Of a stretch of DNA of 64,000 bases, positions 44,953 to 53,377 are shown piece by piece. The DNA lies in assembly GCF_020089865.1 (NCBI RefSeq), contig NZ_JAIRBM010000017.1:44200-108199 (forward strand). Direction: 5' to 3'. Under the pieces are notes generated by a model. The model had not been told where the DNA came from and did no database searches. It saw only the letters and a list, made by a program, of their open reading frames with translations. A program made the position numbers and the translations under genes. How positions within the stretch are numbered: position 1 is the first letter of the stretch; the number at the start of each line of letters is the position of its first letter. The stretch is from Microvirga puerhi. Lineage in GTDB: Bacteria > Pseudomonadota > Alphaproteobacteria > Rhizobiales > Beijerinckiaceae.

Positions 44953-45813
44953 TCAGGACAGCCAGCGTTTGCGGCGTTTATAGCTCTTTACCTCCCGGAA
45001 AGATTTGCGGCTCCCTTCCGAGACGCCCAGGTAGAATTCTTTCACGTCTTCGTTCTCACGCAGCATCGTGGCAGGGCCGTCCATGACGACGCGTCCCGTT
45101 TCGAGAATGTAGCCATAGGTCGCATATTTCAGTGCCATGTTTGTATTTTGCTCTGCGAGGAGAAAGGACACACGCTCCGATTCATTGAGCTTCCGTACGA
45201 TCTCGAAGATCTCTTCCACGATCTGCGGCGCAAGGCCCATCGATGGTTCATCCAAAAGGATCATCGTCGGTCGAGACATCATCGCCCGACCGATGGCACA
45301 CATCTGCTGTTCGCCACCAGACGTGTAACCCGCCATGGCGTTGCGCCGCTGCTTCAGGCGCGGAAAGTACTCGTAGATGGCCTCAACATCTCTCCAGATA
45401 GCAGCATTGCTGTCTCGCCGTGTGAATGCACCTGTAAGGAGGTTCTCTTCAATCGTCAGGTGACCAAAGCAATGGCGCCCCTCAAGGACTTGAATGCAGC
45501 CGCGACGCACGAGTTCGTTCGGCGATAGCTGATCAACCCTCTGTCCTTCGAACGTGATGCTTCCCTTTGTCACCTCTCCACGCTCGGCATGAAGAAGATT
45601 TGAGATGGCCTTGAGAGTAGTCGTCTTGCCAGCCCCATTAGCGCCGAGCAGCGCAACTATCCCACCACGCTCCACATTCAGCGAGACACCTTTGAGGACA
45701 AGGATCACATGATCATAGATCACCTCGATGTTGTTGACCGAGAGGACGAGGTCTTCTGTCCCAACACCGTTTATCCCTGTCGTCTGCGTGGTTTGCTCCA
45801 CCGGGACCTCCAT
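44953..45813 (-). CDS. Branched-chain-type ABC transporter ATPase, LivF-like, operon 2
   Basis: 286 aa. Walker A GANGAGKTT, Q-loop region VLEGRHCFGHLTIEENLL, signature SGGEQQMCAIGRAMM, Walker B MILLDEPSMGLAPQ and H-loop LLAEQNTNMAL. The first ~25 residues are an extra polar N-terminus. The VLEGRHCF variant of LivF occurs in transporters near CoA ligases. A stem-loop (45826-45851) lies between this gene and the binding-protein gene upstream. Confidence 0.9.
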   Translation of the reverse strand: MEVPVEQTTQTTGINGVGTEDLVLSVNNIEVIYDHVILVLKGVSLNVERGGIVALLGANGAGKTTTLKAISNLLHAERGEVTKGSITFEGQRVDQLSPNELVRRGCIQVLEGRHCFGHLTIEENLLTGAFTRRDSNAAIWRDVEAIYEYFPRLKQRRNAMAGYTSGGEQQMCAIGRAMMSRPTMILLDEPSMGLAPQIVEEIFEIVRKLNESERVSFLLAEQNTNMALKYATYGYILETGRVVMDGPATMLRENEDVKEFYLGVSEGSRKSFREVKSYKRRKRWLS

Positions 45814-45825
45814 GCCGACAGTGTT

Positions 45826-45851
45826 TGCGGACAGGGCTCGCCCTGCCCGCA
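45826..45851 (-). other. Intra-operon stem-loop after binding-protein gene
   Basis: TGCGG (45826-45830) and CAGGG (45832-45836) pair with CCCTG (45841-45845) and CCGCA (45847-45851), with one A/C mismatch and a 4-base loop. On the transcribed minus strand it follows the binding-protein stop (45873) and precedes the LivF-like ATG (45813). No U-tract. It is the weakest of the four such hairpins. Confidence 0.6.
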
Positions 45852-45872
45852 GATTTACGCCTTACGTCCGAA

Positions 45873-47195
45873 TCAGCTCGCCTTGTCGCAAGCTTCGGCC
45901 CGCTTGGGCCAGCCAGCATTCTTCTCGGCATAATCTTTTGCTGCGGCCTCCAACTGCGCCCGGACACGGTCGCCCATCGGAGCGATGGGATCGGAAATCT
46001 TCACCCATTTGGAACCATCCCATTCCTGCATGAAGGCGGGGCGGTGGCCATTGTGATCGACGCACGAAAGAGCGATCTCGTCCGCGAAGCCCTCCAGACC
46101 GAGGGCCTTGAGGCGAGCGGGATCGAGCTTGATGGTTTCCATACCACGCCGTACGTCTTCACCCGTCACGACTTTCTTGCCCGTCAGCTTCTGGGCATTG
46201 GCGATGGCTTCGGCAATCAGCAGCGAGTTATAAACGCCGCGATTGTAAAGAAGCTCTCCGACCTTTTCCTTGGATGCCTTCGAAAGTCCCTTATCGACCA
46301 CATTCTTCATGATGTCCTGAAGAGCCGGGTATGTCGTACCGACGCCATGCCAGTTGAGCATCTTGAAGCCCTTTGCTCCTGCGCCACCGCTTCTTGCATC
46401 GTCCTCGCCTGGCCACCAGACGGAGAGGAACTTGTCCATCGGATAGCCGGACCGAACGGCTTCCTTGATTGCGCCACCGTTCATAGATCCCCATCCCCAC
46501 ATGATCATGTAATCAGGACGGTCGCGACGCACGCTCAGCCATTGCGAGGACTGGTTCTGCATGTCCTGTGCAGCAACCGGATAAAGTTTGACTTCGAATC
46601 CGAGTTCTTTGGACAATTCTTCAAGCAGAGGAATCGGCTCCTTTCCAAAGCTCGCATCGAGATGCAGGAAGCCGATTTTCTTTCCCTTCAGCTTATCGAG
46701 TCCGCCTTCCTTGTCGCCGATATATTTAATGATCATCGACATGCCGTCCCAATAGGTGCTCGGCGGATTGAAGACCCATGGAAAGATGTCACCGCGCGCC
46801 GATGCGGAAAGTCCGTAAGCCATCGACAGGATCGGGATCTTGTCGACGGCCGCACGTGGGATCAGAGGCAATGTGATGCCGGTTGACCACGGATTGACGA
46901 TGACAGGATTCTTGCCCTTCACGGCCTCATAGCATTCCACACCCTTCTTGGTGTCATAGCCAGTCTCGCATTCTTCGATAACGAGCTTGACGCCACCTAT
47001 GCCGCCGTCACGCTGGTTCAGCATTTCAAGATAATCATGCATCCCGTCAGCGATGTGCATGCCGGACCCGGCAAAGGGGCCGGTTCGGTAAGTAAAGAGA
47101 GGCACATAAATGGAATCCTGGGCTGTGGCAGGCAATGTCGCTCCCCCCATGAGGGTTGCAACCGCCAAACCCAAGGTCACACTACGAAACGACAT
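45873..47195 (-). CDS. Branched-chain-type ABC transporter binding protein, operon 2
   Basis: 440 aa from ATG 47195, which follows GGGAGGAG; an ATG five codons earlier is less well placed. The signal peptide is LGLAVATLMGGATLPATAQ. The mature part has IYVPLFTYRTGPFAGSGMHIADGMHDYLEMLNQRDGGIGG, then YEAVKGKNPVIVNPWSTGI, a Peripla_BP_6 fold. This subfamily is often linked to aromatic or fatty-acid-CoA ligase neighbours. Its order after the LivM-like permease, rather than first, is different from operon 1. Confidence 0.9.
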   Translation of the reverse strand: MSFRSVTLGLAVATLMGGATLPATAQDSIYVPLFTYRTGPFAGSGMHIADGMHDYLEMLNQRDGGIGGVKLVIEECETGYDTKKGVECYEAVKGKNPVIVNPWSTGITLPLIPRAAVDKIPILSMAYGLSASARGDIFPWVFNPPSTYWDGMSMIIKYIGDKEGGLDKLKGKKIGFLHLDASFGKEPIPLLEELSKELGFEVKLYPVAAQDMQNQSSQWLSVRRDRPDYMIMWGWGSMNGGAIKEAVRSGYPMDKFLSVWWPGEDDARSGGAGAKGFKMLNWHGVGTTYPALQDIMKNVVDKGLSKASKEKVGELLYNRGVYNSLLIAEAIANAQKLTGKKVVTGEDVRRGMETIKLDPARLKALGLEGFADEIALSCVDHNGHRPAFMQEWDGSKWVKISDPIAPMGDRVRAQLEAAAKDYAEKNAGWPKRAEACDKAS

Positions 47196-47271
47196 CTGCA
47201 CTCCTCCCATGTTTTCCGGTTGGACCGGACCTTGTCGAGCGACGTCTCCTCAGGCGGCCTTTCGATTCAAT

Positions 47272-48372
47272 TCAGTAGGGGAAAGGCCAGACCAGAAGCT
47301 TCTGTTTGCCGATCTGCCAAAGCCGCGCGAGTCCGTGTGGTTCGACGATCAGGAAGAAAATGATGAGTGCACCCACAATCATGAAACGTAGATGTTCGAT
47401 CGTCTCTGCACCTATCGAGAGTCCGAAAGGCACGAGAAGAGCCGGCAGGATAATGCCGAGCAGGATCGGCATGATGAAGATCAGCGCAGCACCGAAGAAC
47501 GACCCTATAAGACTGCCGAGGCCGCCGATGATCACCATGAACAGGATGAAGAAGGACTGGTTGATGTTAAAAACATCGTATTCCGCGCCGCCATACCAGA
47601 GGAAGACCATCAGTGCTCCGGCAACCCCGCAATAATAGGACGACACAGCGAAGGCGAGAAGCTTCGTCTGAAGTGGGCGAATGCCTATGAGCTCGGCTGC
47701 CAGATCCATGTCGCGCACAGCGATCCACATACGTCCGATGCGGCCACGCACCAGGTTCGAAGCAAGCCAGGTCAAAGCGATGACGAGGGTCAGAACGACG
47801 ATATAGCGCGCCTGAGACGTTGCCGTCGCTCCAACGACGGGTATGCTGAAAACCGTGCGAAGAGGCGCATCCAGCGCTCCGGAGACGTTATAATTCACGA
47901 GCCATGGCACGCGAATAAAACACCATTGAAGAAAGAACTGCGCCGCCAGGGTCGCGACCGCGAGATAGAACCCTTTGATCCGCAATGACGGCAATCCGAA
48001 CAATGCACCGACTGCTGCCGAGAAGAGGCCCGATACCAGTATCCAGATGATGACATTCACATCCGGAAAAGCCGTCATGAGCTTGTAACAGGAATAGGCG
48101 CCGACCCCCATGAACGCGCCTGTTCCAAGAGAAAGCTGCCCCGCATATCCGGTCAGGATATTGAGTCCGATTGCGGCGAGGGAGAAAACCAGGAACGGAA
48201 TCAAGACGGCCTGGAGCAGAAAATCCGTGCCGACGAAGGCGAGGCCATAGGCCGCGACGACGACAACGGCGAGCCCAGTCCGATCCTCCCGCAGGCGAAA
48301 TACGGCCATGTCGGAAAAATAGGTCGTCTTGAACTGTCCCGCTTCGCGATAGAGCACGTAGTATCCCTTCAA
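47272..48372 (-). CDS. Branched-chain-type ABC transporter permease, LivM-like, operon 2
   Basis: 366 aa from TTG 48372, which overlaps the LivH-like stop as TTGA; the longer frame reads antisense-like sequence inside LivH. ATG 48309 is a shorter alternative. The N-terminal GYYVLYREAGQFKTTYFSD precedes hydrophobic helices. NILTGYAGQLSLGTGAFMGVGAYSCY is the LivM signature, and IAVRDMDLAAELIGIRPLQTKLLAF is the coupling loop. It forms the pore with LivH. Confidence 0.87.
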   Translation of the reverse strand: MKGYYVLYREAGQFKTTYFSDMAVFRLREDRTGLAVVVVAAYGLAFVGTDFLLQAVLIPFLVFSLAAIGLNILTGYAGQLSLGTGAFMGVGAYSCYKLMTAFPDVNVIIWILVSGLFSAAVGALFGLPSLRIKGFYLAVATLAAQFFLQWCFIRVPWLVNYNVSGALDAPLRTVFSIPVVGATATSQARYIVVLTLVIALTWLASNLVRGRIGRMWIAVRDMDLAAELIGIRPLQTKLLAFAVSSYYCGVAGALMVFLWYGGAEYDVFNINQSFFILFMVIIGGLGSLIGSFFGAALIFIMPILLGIILPALLVPFGLSIGAETIEHLRFMIVGALIIFFLIVEPHGLARLWQIGKQKLLVWPFPY

Positions 48373-49325
48373 ATCCGTTCTATGATGCGTTCTCCGAACA
48401 GCCCTTGCGGCCTGTAGAGCAGGAATAGAAGCGCGATGACGTAGGCGAGCCACGTGTCGATGCCGCCACCGACCAGCGGTCCCCAATAGAATTCACCGAC
48501 CTTCTCGCCCACACCAACGATCAACCCGCCGATGATGGCTCCTGGAACCGATGTAAACCCACCCAGGATGAGCACCGGAAGAGCCTTGAGCGCGATAATC
48601 TGAAGAGAGAACGAGACGCCGGAGCGCGCACCCCACATGATCCCCGCAACAAGCGCGACAATTCCCGCGGCGAACCAGACGATGACCCAGATCTGGTTGA
48701 GGGAAATGCCGACGGAGAGAGCGGCCTTGTGACTGTCGGCGACGGCGCGCAGCGCACGGCCTATCCGTGTTCTCGAAAAAAAGACGGCGAGAGCCGCAAT
48801 GATGATCGAGGCGATGACAGCGGCCGCGATGTCGAGGTGCTGGAAGCGAACAGGCCCTCCCAACAGCGTCAGTTCCGTCGTGCCCTGTGGGAGATAAAGC
48901 GCGTCGGCAATCATCTCCTTGGGCGATCCCCCGAAGACTAGCTCGCCGAGGCCAACCAGAAAATAGGTCAGGCCGAAAGTCGCCATGAACAGGATGATGT
49001 CGGGCTGGTTTACGAGTGGACGGAGAACGATCCTCTCCACTGCTATAGCAAGTAGCAGCATGACGCCCGCTGTCAGCAGGAGCGCGAGCAGCGCCGGGAC
49101 GCCTTTCTCGTAGAGTCCGACCAAGGTCAACGCGGCAAAGACCACCATGATCCCCTGTGCGAAGTTGAAGACTCCGGAAGCTTTGAAGATCAGGACAAAA
49201 CCGAGGGCGATCAGTGCATAAAGAACACCGGAGACAAGCCCCTCCCAAAGTGTCTGCAAAAGAAGATCCGGCGCTTCGCTCATGAAGAGGAAGGGCTCGA
49301 CGAAGGCTTTATAGAGGATGTCCAT
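48369..49325 (-). CDS. Branched-chain-type ABC transporter permease, LivH-like, operon 2
   Basis: 318 aa. WEGLVSGVLYALIALGFVLIFKASGVFNFAQG is the LivH N-terminal motif and RALRAVADSHKAALSVGISLNQI the coupling loop. About eight hydrophobic segments follow. ATG 49325 is preceded by GGAGAG in the 9-base gap from the LivG-like gene. Confidence 0.9.
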   Translation of the reverse strand: MDILYKAFVEPFLFMSEAPDLLLQTLWEGLVSGVLYALIALGFVLIFKASGVFNFAQGIMVVFAALTLVGLYEKGVPALLALLLTAGVMLLLAIAVERIVLRPLVNQPDIILFMATFGLTYFLVGLGELVFGGSPKEMIADALYLPQGTTELTLLGGPVRFQHLDIAAAVIASIIIAALAVFFSRTRIGRALRAVADSHKAALSVGISLNQIWVIVWFAAGIVALVAGIMWGARSGVSFSLQIIALKALPVLILGGFTSVPGAIIGGLIVGVGEKVGEFYWGPLVGGGIDTWLAYVIALLFLLYRPQGLFGERIIERI

Positions 49326-49334
49326 CGGCTCTCC

Positions 49335-50135
49335 TCAATGCGCCACACCGAGATAGGCATCGATGACCCGGGCGTCACTCTTGACCTGCTCGGGCGTTCC
49401 ATCGGCGATCTTTCGGCCATATTCCAGCACGACGACCCGGTCGGAGAGATCCATGACGACACTCATGTCATGCTCGATCAAAGCGACAGTTGTTCCGAAT
49501 TGCTGATTCACCTCGATGATGAAACGGGCCATATCCTCCTTTTCCTCAAGGTTCATGCCGGCCATCGGCTCATCGAGCAACAGGAGATCCGGCTCCATAG
49601 CCAGCGCCCGACCAAGCTCCACACGCTTCTGAAGACCATAGGGAAGTCTCCCCACGGGAGTTCGGCGGATATGCGGAATTTGCAGGAAGTCGATAATGTC
49701 CTCGACGACCTTGCGATGAGCAACTTCCTCCTCGATAGCTGGGCCATAGCGGAGCAACTGCCAAAAAAACCCAGCCTTCATCTTGAGCGAGCGCCCCACC
49801 ATGATGTTGTCGAGCGTGGACATGCTCTTGAAGAGAGCCACATTCTGGAAGGTGCGCGCAATGCCACCGCGGGCAGCCACATGTGGCCGCATTTTGCGAC
49901 GCATCTCTCCCTTGAAAATGATACGGCCATCCGTCGGGTGGTAGAATCCGTTGATGCAGTTGAGCATCGACGTCTTGCCGGCGCCGTTCGGACCGATGAT
50001 CGCGCGGATCTCGCCTTTGCGGATATCGAAAGACACGCCGGTGAGCGCCTTCACGCCTCCGAACCTCAGGGAGACATTCTCGACGGCGAGAAGCGTGTTG
50101 TCTGTGTCCCTGTTAGGCTGTAGAGGAGGCCTCAT
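49335..50135 (-). CDS. Branched-chain-type ABC transporter ATPase, LivG-like, operon 2
   Basis: 266 aa. Walker A GPNGAGKTS, RTFQNVALFKSMSTLDNIMVG as the LivG Q-loop region, signature-like LPYGLQKRVELGRALA, Walker B LLLDEPMAGMN and H-loop LIEHDMSVVMDLSD. The ATG 50135 overlaps the acyl-CoA synthetase stop (ATGA), tying the ligase and transporter into one transcript. Confidence 0.92.
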   Translation of the reverse strand: MRPPLQPNRDTDNTLLAVENVSLRFGGVKALTGVSFDIRKGEIRAIIGPNGAGKTSMLNCINGFYHPTDGRIIFKGEMRRKMRPHVAARGGIARTFQNVALFKSMSTLDNIMVGRSLKMKAGFFWQLLRYGPAIEEEVAHRKVVEDIIDFLQIPHIRRTPVGRLPYGLQKRVELGRALAMEPDLLLLDEPMAGMNLEEKEDMARFIIEVNQQFGTTVALIEHDMSVVMDLSDRVVVLEYGRKIADGTPEQVKSDARVIDAYLGVAH

Positions 50136-52114
50136 TCCGCCGCCTCCCGCAATGCGGGGCCGCTCTCGACAGAGTGAAGAGTCATGTCGCGGATCTTGAC
50201 GCGTGCGGAGATCGTTCCTTTGCGCCCGTCCTCGAATGTGATCTCTGTCGTGACCATCTTCTCCTGCGATCCGTCATACAGCGCCTGAATAAGGTCCGCG
50301 TAACGCTCAGCGATGAAGCCACGTCGAACTTTTTGAGTCCGCGTCAGCTCTCCGTCGTCGGCATCGAGCTCCTTGTGAAGGATCAGAAAGCGCTTGATCT
50401 GCGCTCCCCCCATCCGCGGTTCGCCTGCAAGGGAGCGGTTGACCTCATCGACATGCCTTTCGATCATGTCGTAGACGAGTGGGTGACCGGCAAGCTCCTG
50501 ATAGGAGGCATAGGTCACGCCCGTCCGCTCGGCCCAGCTGCTGACCGCCACGAGATCGATATTGATGAAGCAGCCGACATAGTCCCGTTCGCTGCCGAAA
50601 CACACCACCTCTTTGACGTTCGGGTAGAACTTAAGCTTGTTTTCGATGTACTTTGGCGGAAACAAAGAACCATCTTGCAATCGCCCGACATCATTGGCGC
50701 GATCGATGATCTTGAGATGCCCGGCGGCATCAAAGAATCCGGCGTCACCGGAGTGCACGAATCCGTCTGGGGTCTTGGTCTCGGCGGTCTTCTCGTCATC
50801 CTTATAATAGCCGAGAAAGACTCCCGGTGAACGGTAGAGAACTTCGCCGTTCTCGGCGATACGGATCTCGACGCGCGGAGCCGGCTTGCCCACCGTATCC
50901 GCATGGATCTCTCCGTCTGGTTGCATGGTGATGTAAACAGAGGCTTCCGTCTGACCGTAGAGCTGCTTCAGATTGACGCCGATGGACCGATAGAACCGAA
51001 AGATTTCAGGTCCAATGGCTTCTCCTGCCGTATATCCCACCTTCAGCCTGGTCATGCCGTATCTGTTGCGCAGGGGAGCGTAGACCAAGACGTTTCCGAG
51101 ATGCCAGATGGCACGATCCCACCATCCGACCTGAACGTCGCCGTTGAGGATCCTCTCGCCGACTTTCGTGGCATGGTCGATGAAGAATGTGAACATGCGC
51201 TTCTTGAGAGCACTGGCATCCTCCATGCGGACCATGGTGAGGGTCAGCATGCTCTCGAAGACGCGCGGTGGGGCAAAGATGTAGGTTGCTCCGACCTCAC
51301 GCCTGTCATCGGCGATCGTTTCAGGGCTCTCGGGACAGTTCACGCATAGCCCGGACAGGATCGCCTGAGCGTAGGAGAAGATGTGATCGCCCACCCAGGC
51401 AATCGGCAGATAGGCAATGATCTCATCCGTCTCGTTCAGCTTATCGAAATTGCAGCCGATTTCCGCAGCAGCGATGACGCTCTCGAAGGTCAGCATGACG
51501 CCCTTGGGGCGCCCAGTCGTGCCCGAGGTATAGAGAATTACGGCGAGATCGGACCCCTTGCCTTTCTCCAGTTCAGCCTGAAGCGCAGCCTGTCTCGCCG
51601 GGCTCCTTAGCTGCTCCGATCCTCCTTGGATGACGGTCTCGATAGAATGGAGGCGATGATGGTCGTAGTCTCGCAAGCCCCTGACCTCATCATAGAGGAT
51701 ATGCTCGAGTTGAGGCAGGCGGGACGCTACGGAAAGAAGCTTGTCGACCTGTTCCTGGTCCTGAACCGCGGCGTGAGTGACCTCGGCATGAGCCAGCACA
51801 TAGGCCATCTCATCGGCCACGGAGTCCGCATAGACCGGGATCGGTGTCGCGCCGATCCACTGGGCAGCCATGATCGTCCAATAAAGACGGGGCCGATTGT
51901 GTCCGATGACGGCGATTCTGCCGCCGCGTGTCAGCCCCAGATCGAGAAGACCTACGGCGTAGGCTCGGACGATGTGGTGAACCTCGGCCCATGTCCAGGA
52001 TTGCCAGATCCCCAGATCTTTATGCCGAAATGCCGTCCGATGAGGCCGAATGCGGGCATTGCTGACGATCAGCTTCGGGAACGTATCCTCGCGCGAGTCA
52101 GCAGTCGCCGTCAC
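50132..52114 (-). CDS. Long-chain/aryl acyl-CoA synthetase, AMP-forming
   Basis: 660 aa. The AMP-binding core is LAVILYTSGTTGRPKGVMLTFESV, the adenylate motif includes YGQTEAS, and GEVLYRSPGVFLGYY and SGDAGFFDAAGHLKIIDRANDV follow, with a C-terminal TRTQKVRRGFIAERY. It forms an acyl-CoA from a free acid with ATP. The start is taken as GTG 52114 because AGGAGG (52121-52126) sits 6 bases upstream; the GTG at 52135 has no such site and lies within a hairpin (52133-52159). First gene of the minus-strand operon. Confidence 0.9.
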   Translation of the reverse strand: MTATADSREDTFPKLIVSNARIRPHRTAFRHKDLGIWQSWTWAEVHHIVRAYAVGLLDLGLTRGGRIAVIGHNRPRLYWTIMAAQWIGATPIPVYADSVADEMAYVLAHAEVTHAAVQDQEQVDKLLSVASRLPQLEHILYDEVRGLRDYDHHRLHSIETVIQGGSEQLRSPARQAALQAELEKGKGSDLAVILYTSGTTGRPKGVMLTFESVIAAAEIGCNFDKLNETDEIIAYLPIAWVGDHIFSYAQAILSGLCVNCPESPETIADDRREVGATYIFAPPRVFESMLTLTMVRMEDASALKKRMFTFFIDHATKVGERILNGDVQVGWWDRAIWHLGNVLVYAPLRNRYGMTRLKVGYTAGEAIGPEIFRFYRSIGVNLKQLYGQTEASVYITMQPDGEIHADTVGKPAPRVEIRIAENGEVLYRSPGVFLGYYKDDEKTAETKTPDGFVHSGDAGFFDAAGHLKIIDRANDVGRLQDGSLFPPKYIENKLKFYPNVKEVVCFGSERDYVGCFINIDLVAVSSWAERTGVTYASYQELAGHPLVYDMIERHVDEVNRSLAGEPRMGGAQIKRFLILHKELDADDGELTRTQKVRRGFIAERYADLIQALYDGSQEKMVTTEITFEDGRKGTISARVKIRDMTLHSVESGPALREAAE

Positions 52115-52442
52115 CGACGCCTCCTCTTCGGACACTGCACGTCAAGGAGACGTGCAGTGCGGCTTCGTTTCCTCTGTGGCGCAGTTTCTCCTACGCCCTC
52201 CGCCGGTTGGATTCGGCTTATACCCTTCTGACGGGCATGATGCCGGCCATCTTGTATCGTGCCCGAGGTTTCGACAAGGGCTCGTCGCCTCCGACGGACC
52301 ACTACGATGGGCTAATACGCCCCGCAGAGTTGGGACCTGGATTTTGCGACTTAATTCAGGATGCGTTCGATCAGACGTGGAATAAACCGCGCCATTGAGC
52401 GTCTTTCTCTCGGGTCAGTGATGAACCCAGGGGAGAAATGCT
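52115..52442. other. Divergent intergenic region with leader hairpin
   Basis: 328 bases between the acyl-CoA synthetase (minus) and the COG4315-like gene (plus). Apart from the ribosome site at 52121-52126 and the hairpin at 52133-52159, no gene or RNA is supported. Confidence 0.5.
52133..52159 (-). promoter_or_regulatory. 11-bp perfect inverted repeat in acyl-CoA synthetase leader
   Basis: CACTGCACGTC (52133-52143) pairs perfectly with GACGTGCAGTG (52149-52159) around AAGGA. On the minus strand it lies just upstream of the AGGAGG ribosome site of the acyl-CoA synthetase gene. It could be a dimeric repressor's operator or a leader RNA hairpin; the symmetry suits either. Confidence 0.6.
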
Positions 52443-52832
52443 GTGGTCAAAATGATACTCCGTACCTCTATTGTTCTTGGCGCTCTGCTCGGCGCGAGCA
52501 TGGCAATCGCTCAAACGGCCATGCCGGCCAAGACCGCCGAGACGCCGAAAGGAAAAGCTCTCGTCGACGCGAAAGGCATGACACTCTATACCTTCGACAA
52601 GGACGCAGCAGGCAAGTCCAACTGCAACGGGACCTGCGCTCAGAACTGGCCGCCGCTCATGGCCGACGCCAGTGCAAAGGCCTCGGGAGACTGGAGCACG
52701 GTGAAGCGGGACGATGGCTCCATGCAGTGGGCCTACAAGGGTAAACCGCTTTACACGTGGGCAAAAGATACCAAGCCCGGCGAAACGACCGGCGACGGTG
52801 TCAACAATATCTGGCACATTGCGGCGCCATAG
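52443..52832 (+). CDS. Secreted COG4315-like (lipoprotein-with-Yx repeat) protein
   Basis: 129 aa. GTG 52443 follows GGGGAG at 6 bases. The signal peptide (ILRTSIVLGALLGASMAIAQ) ends near residue 23. The mature part has two repeats of the type KGMTLYTFDKDAAGKSNCNGTCAQNWPPL and KGKPLYTWAKDTKPGETTGDG, the COG4315 pattern, with one Cys pair likely forming a disulfide (CNGTC). Function unknown; related proteins are periplasmic. It precedes the sigma factor gene by 35 bases and may share its transcript. Confidence 0.85.
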   Translation: MVKMILRTSIVLGALLGASMAIAQTAMPAKTAETPKGKALVDAKGMTLYTFDKDAAGKSNCNGTCAQNWPPLMADASAKASGDWSTVKRDDGSMQWAYKGKPLYTWAKDTKPGETTGDGVNNIWHIAAP

Positions 52833-52867
52833 AGCCAAGTCGTCTGAATAGGACGAGGTATCCCATC

Positions 52868-53377
52868 TTGGATGAGATTGCTGCCCTTCTCGAGCCGCTG
52901 ATTCCGAGCCTCAGGCGTCACGCCTGGGCTCTTCTGCGCGACTCCGAAGCGGCTGACGATCTCGTCCAAGACACTCTTGAACGTGCCATCAGCCGATGGC
53001 ATTCCCGTCGACGGGACGGCGGCCTGAAGGCCTGGCTTTTCGCCATTCAGCACAACCTCTTTGTGGATCGGATTCGTCAGCAGAAGCGGCGAGGCATTCA
53101 CGTCGGCACGGACGCTCTGTCGGAGCTGACCATACCGCAACCCGAACAGGAGGATCACGTCGGCTTGCAGGACGTCCTTTCGGCCCTGGATTCCCTCTCG
53201 GAGGAGCAGCGCTCCGTCATTCTTCTCATTGGCGTCGAGGATCTTTCCTACGAAGAAGCCGCCAAGACATTGGCTATTCCCGTCGGAACTGTCATGTCGC
53301 GTTTGAGCCGGGCCCGGGAGCGCATGAGGCGATATATGGAAACGGGCCGCACGACAGTGCTCAGGAGAGTGAAATGA
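52868..53377 (+). CDS. ECF-type RNA polymerase sigma factor
   Basis: 169 aa from TTG 52868, with GGACGAGG upstream; the longer frame starts inside the preceding gene. Region 2 is RHAWALLRDSEAADDLVQDTLERAISRW, then AWLFAIQHNLFVDRIRQQKRR; region 4 is LDSLSEEQRSVILLIGVEDLSYEEAAKTLAIPVGTVMSRLSRARERM. It recruits RNA polymerase to a stress or envelope regulon. Its stop overlaps the anti-sigma gene (ATGA). Confidence 0.92.
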   Translation: MDEIAALLEPLIPSLRRHAWALLRDSEAADDLVQDTLERAISRWHSRRRDGGLKAWLFAIQHNLFVDRIRQQKRRGIHVGTDALSELTIPQPEQEDHVGLQDVLSALDSLSEEQRSVILLIGVEDLSYEEAAKTLAIPVGTVMSRLSRARERMRRYMETGRTTVLRRVK

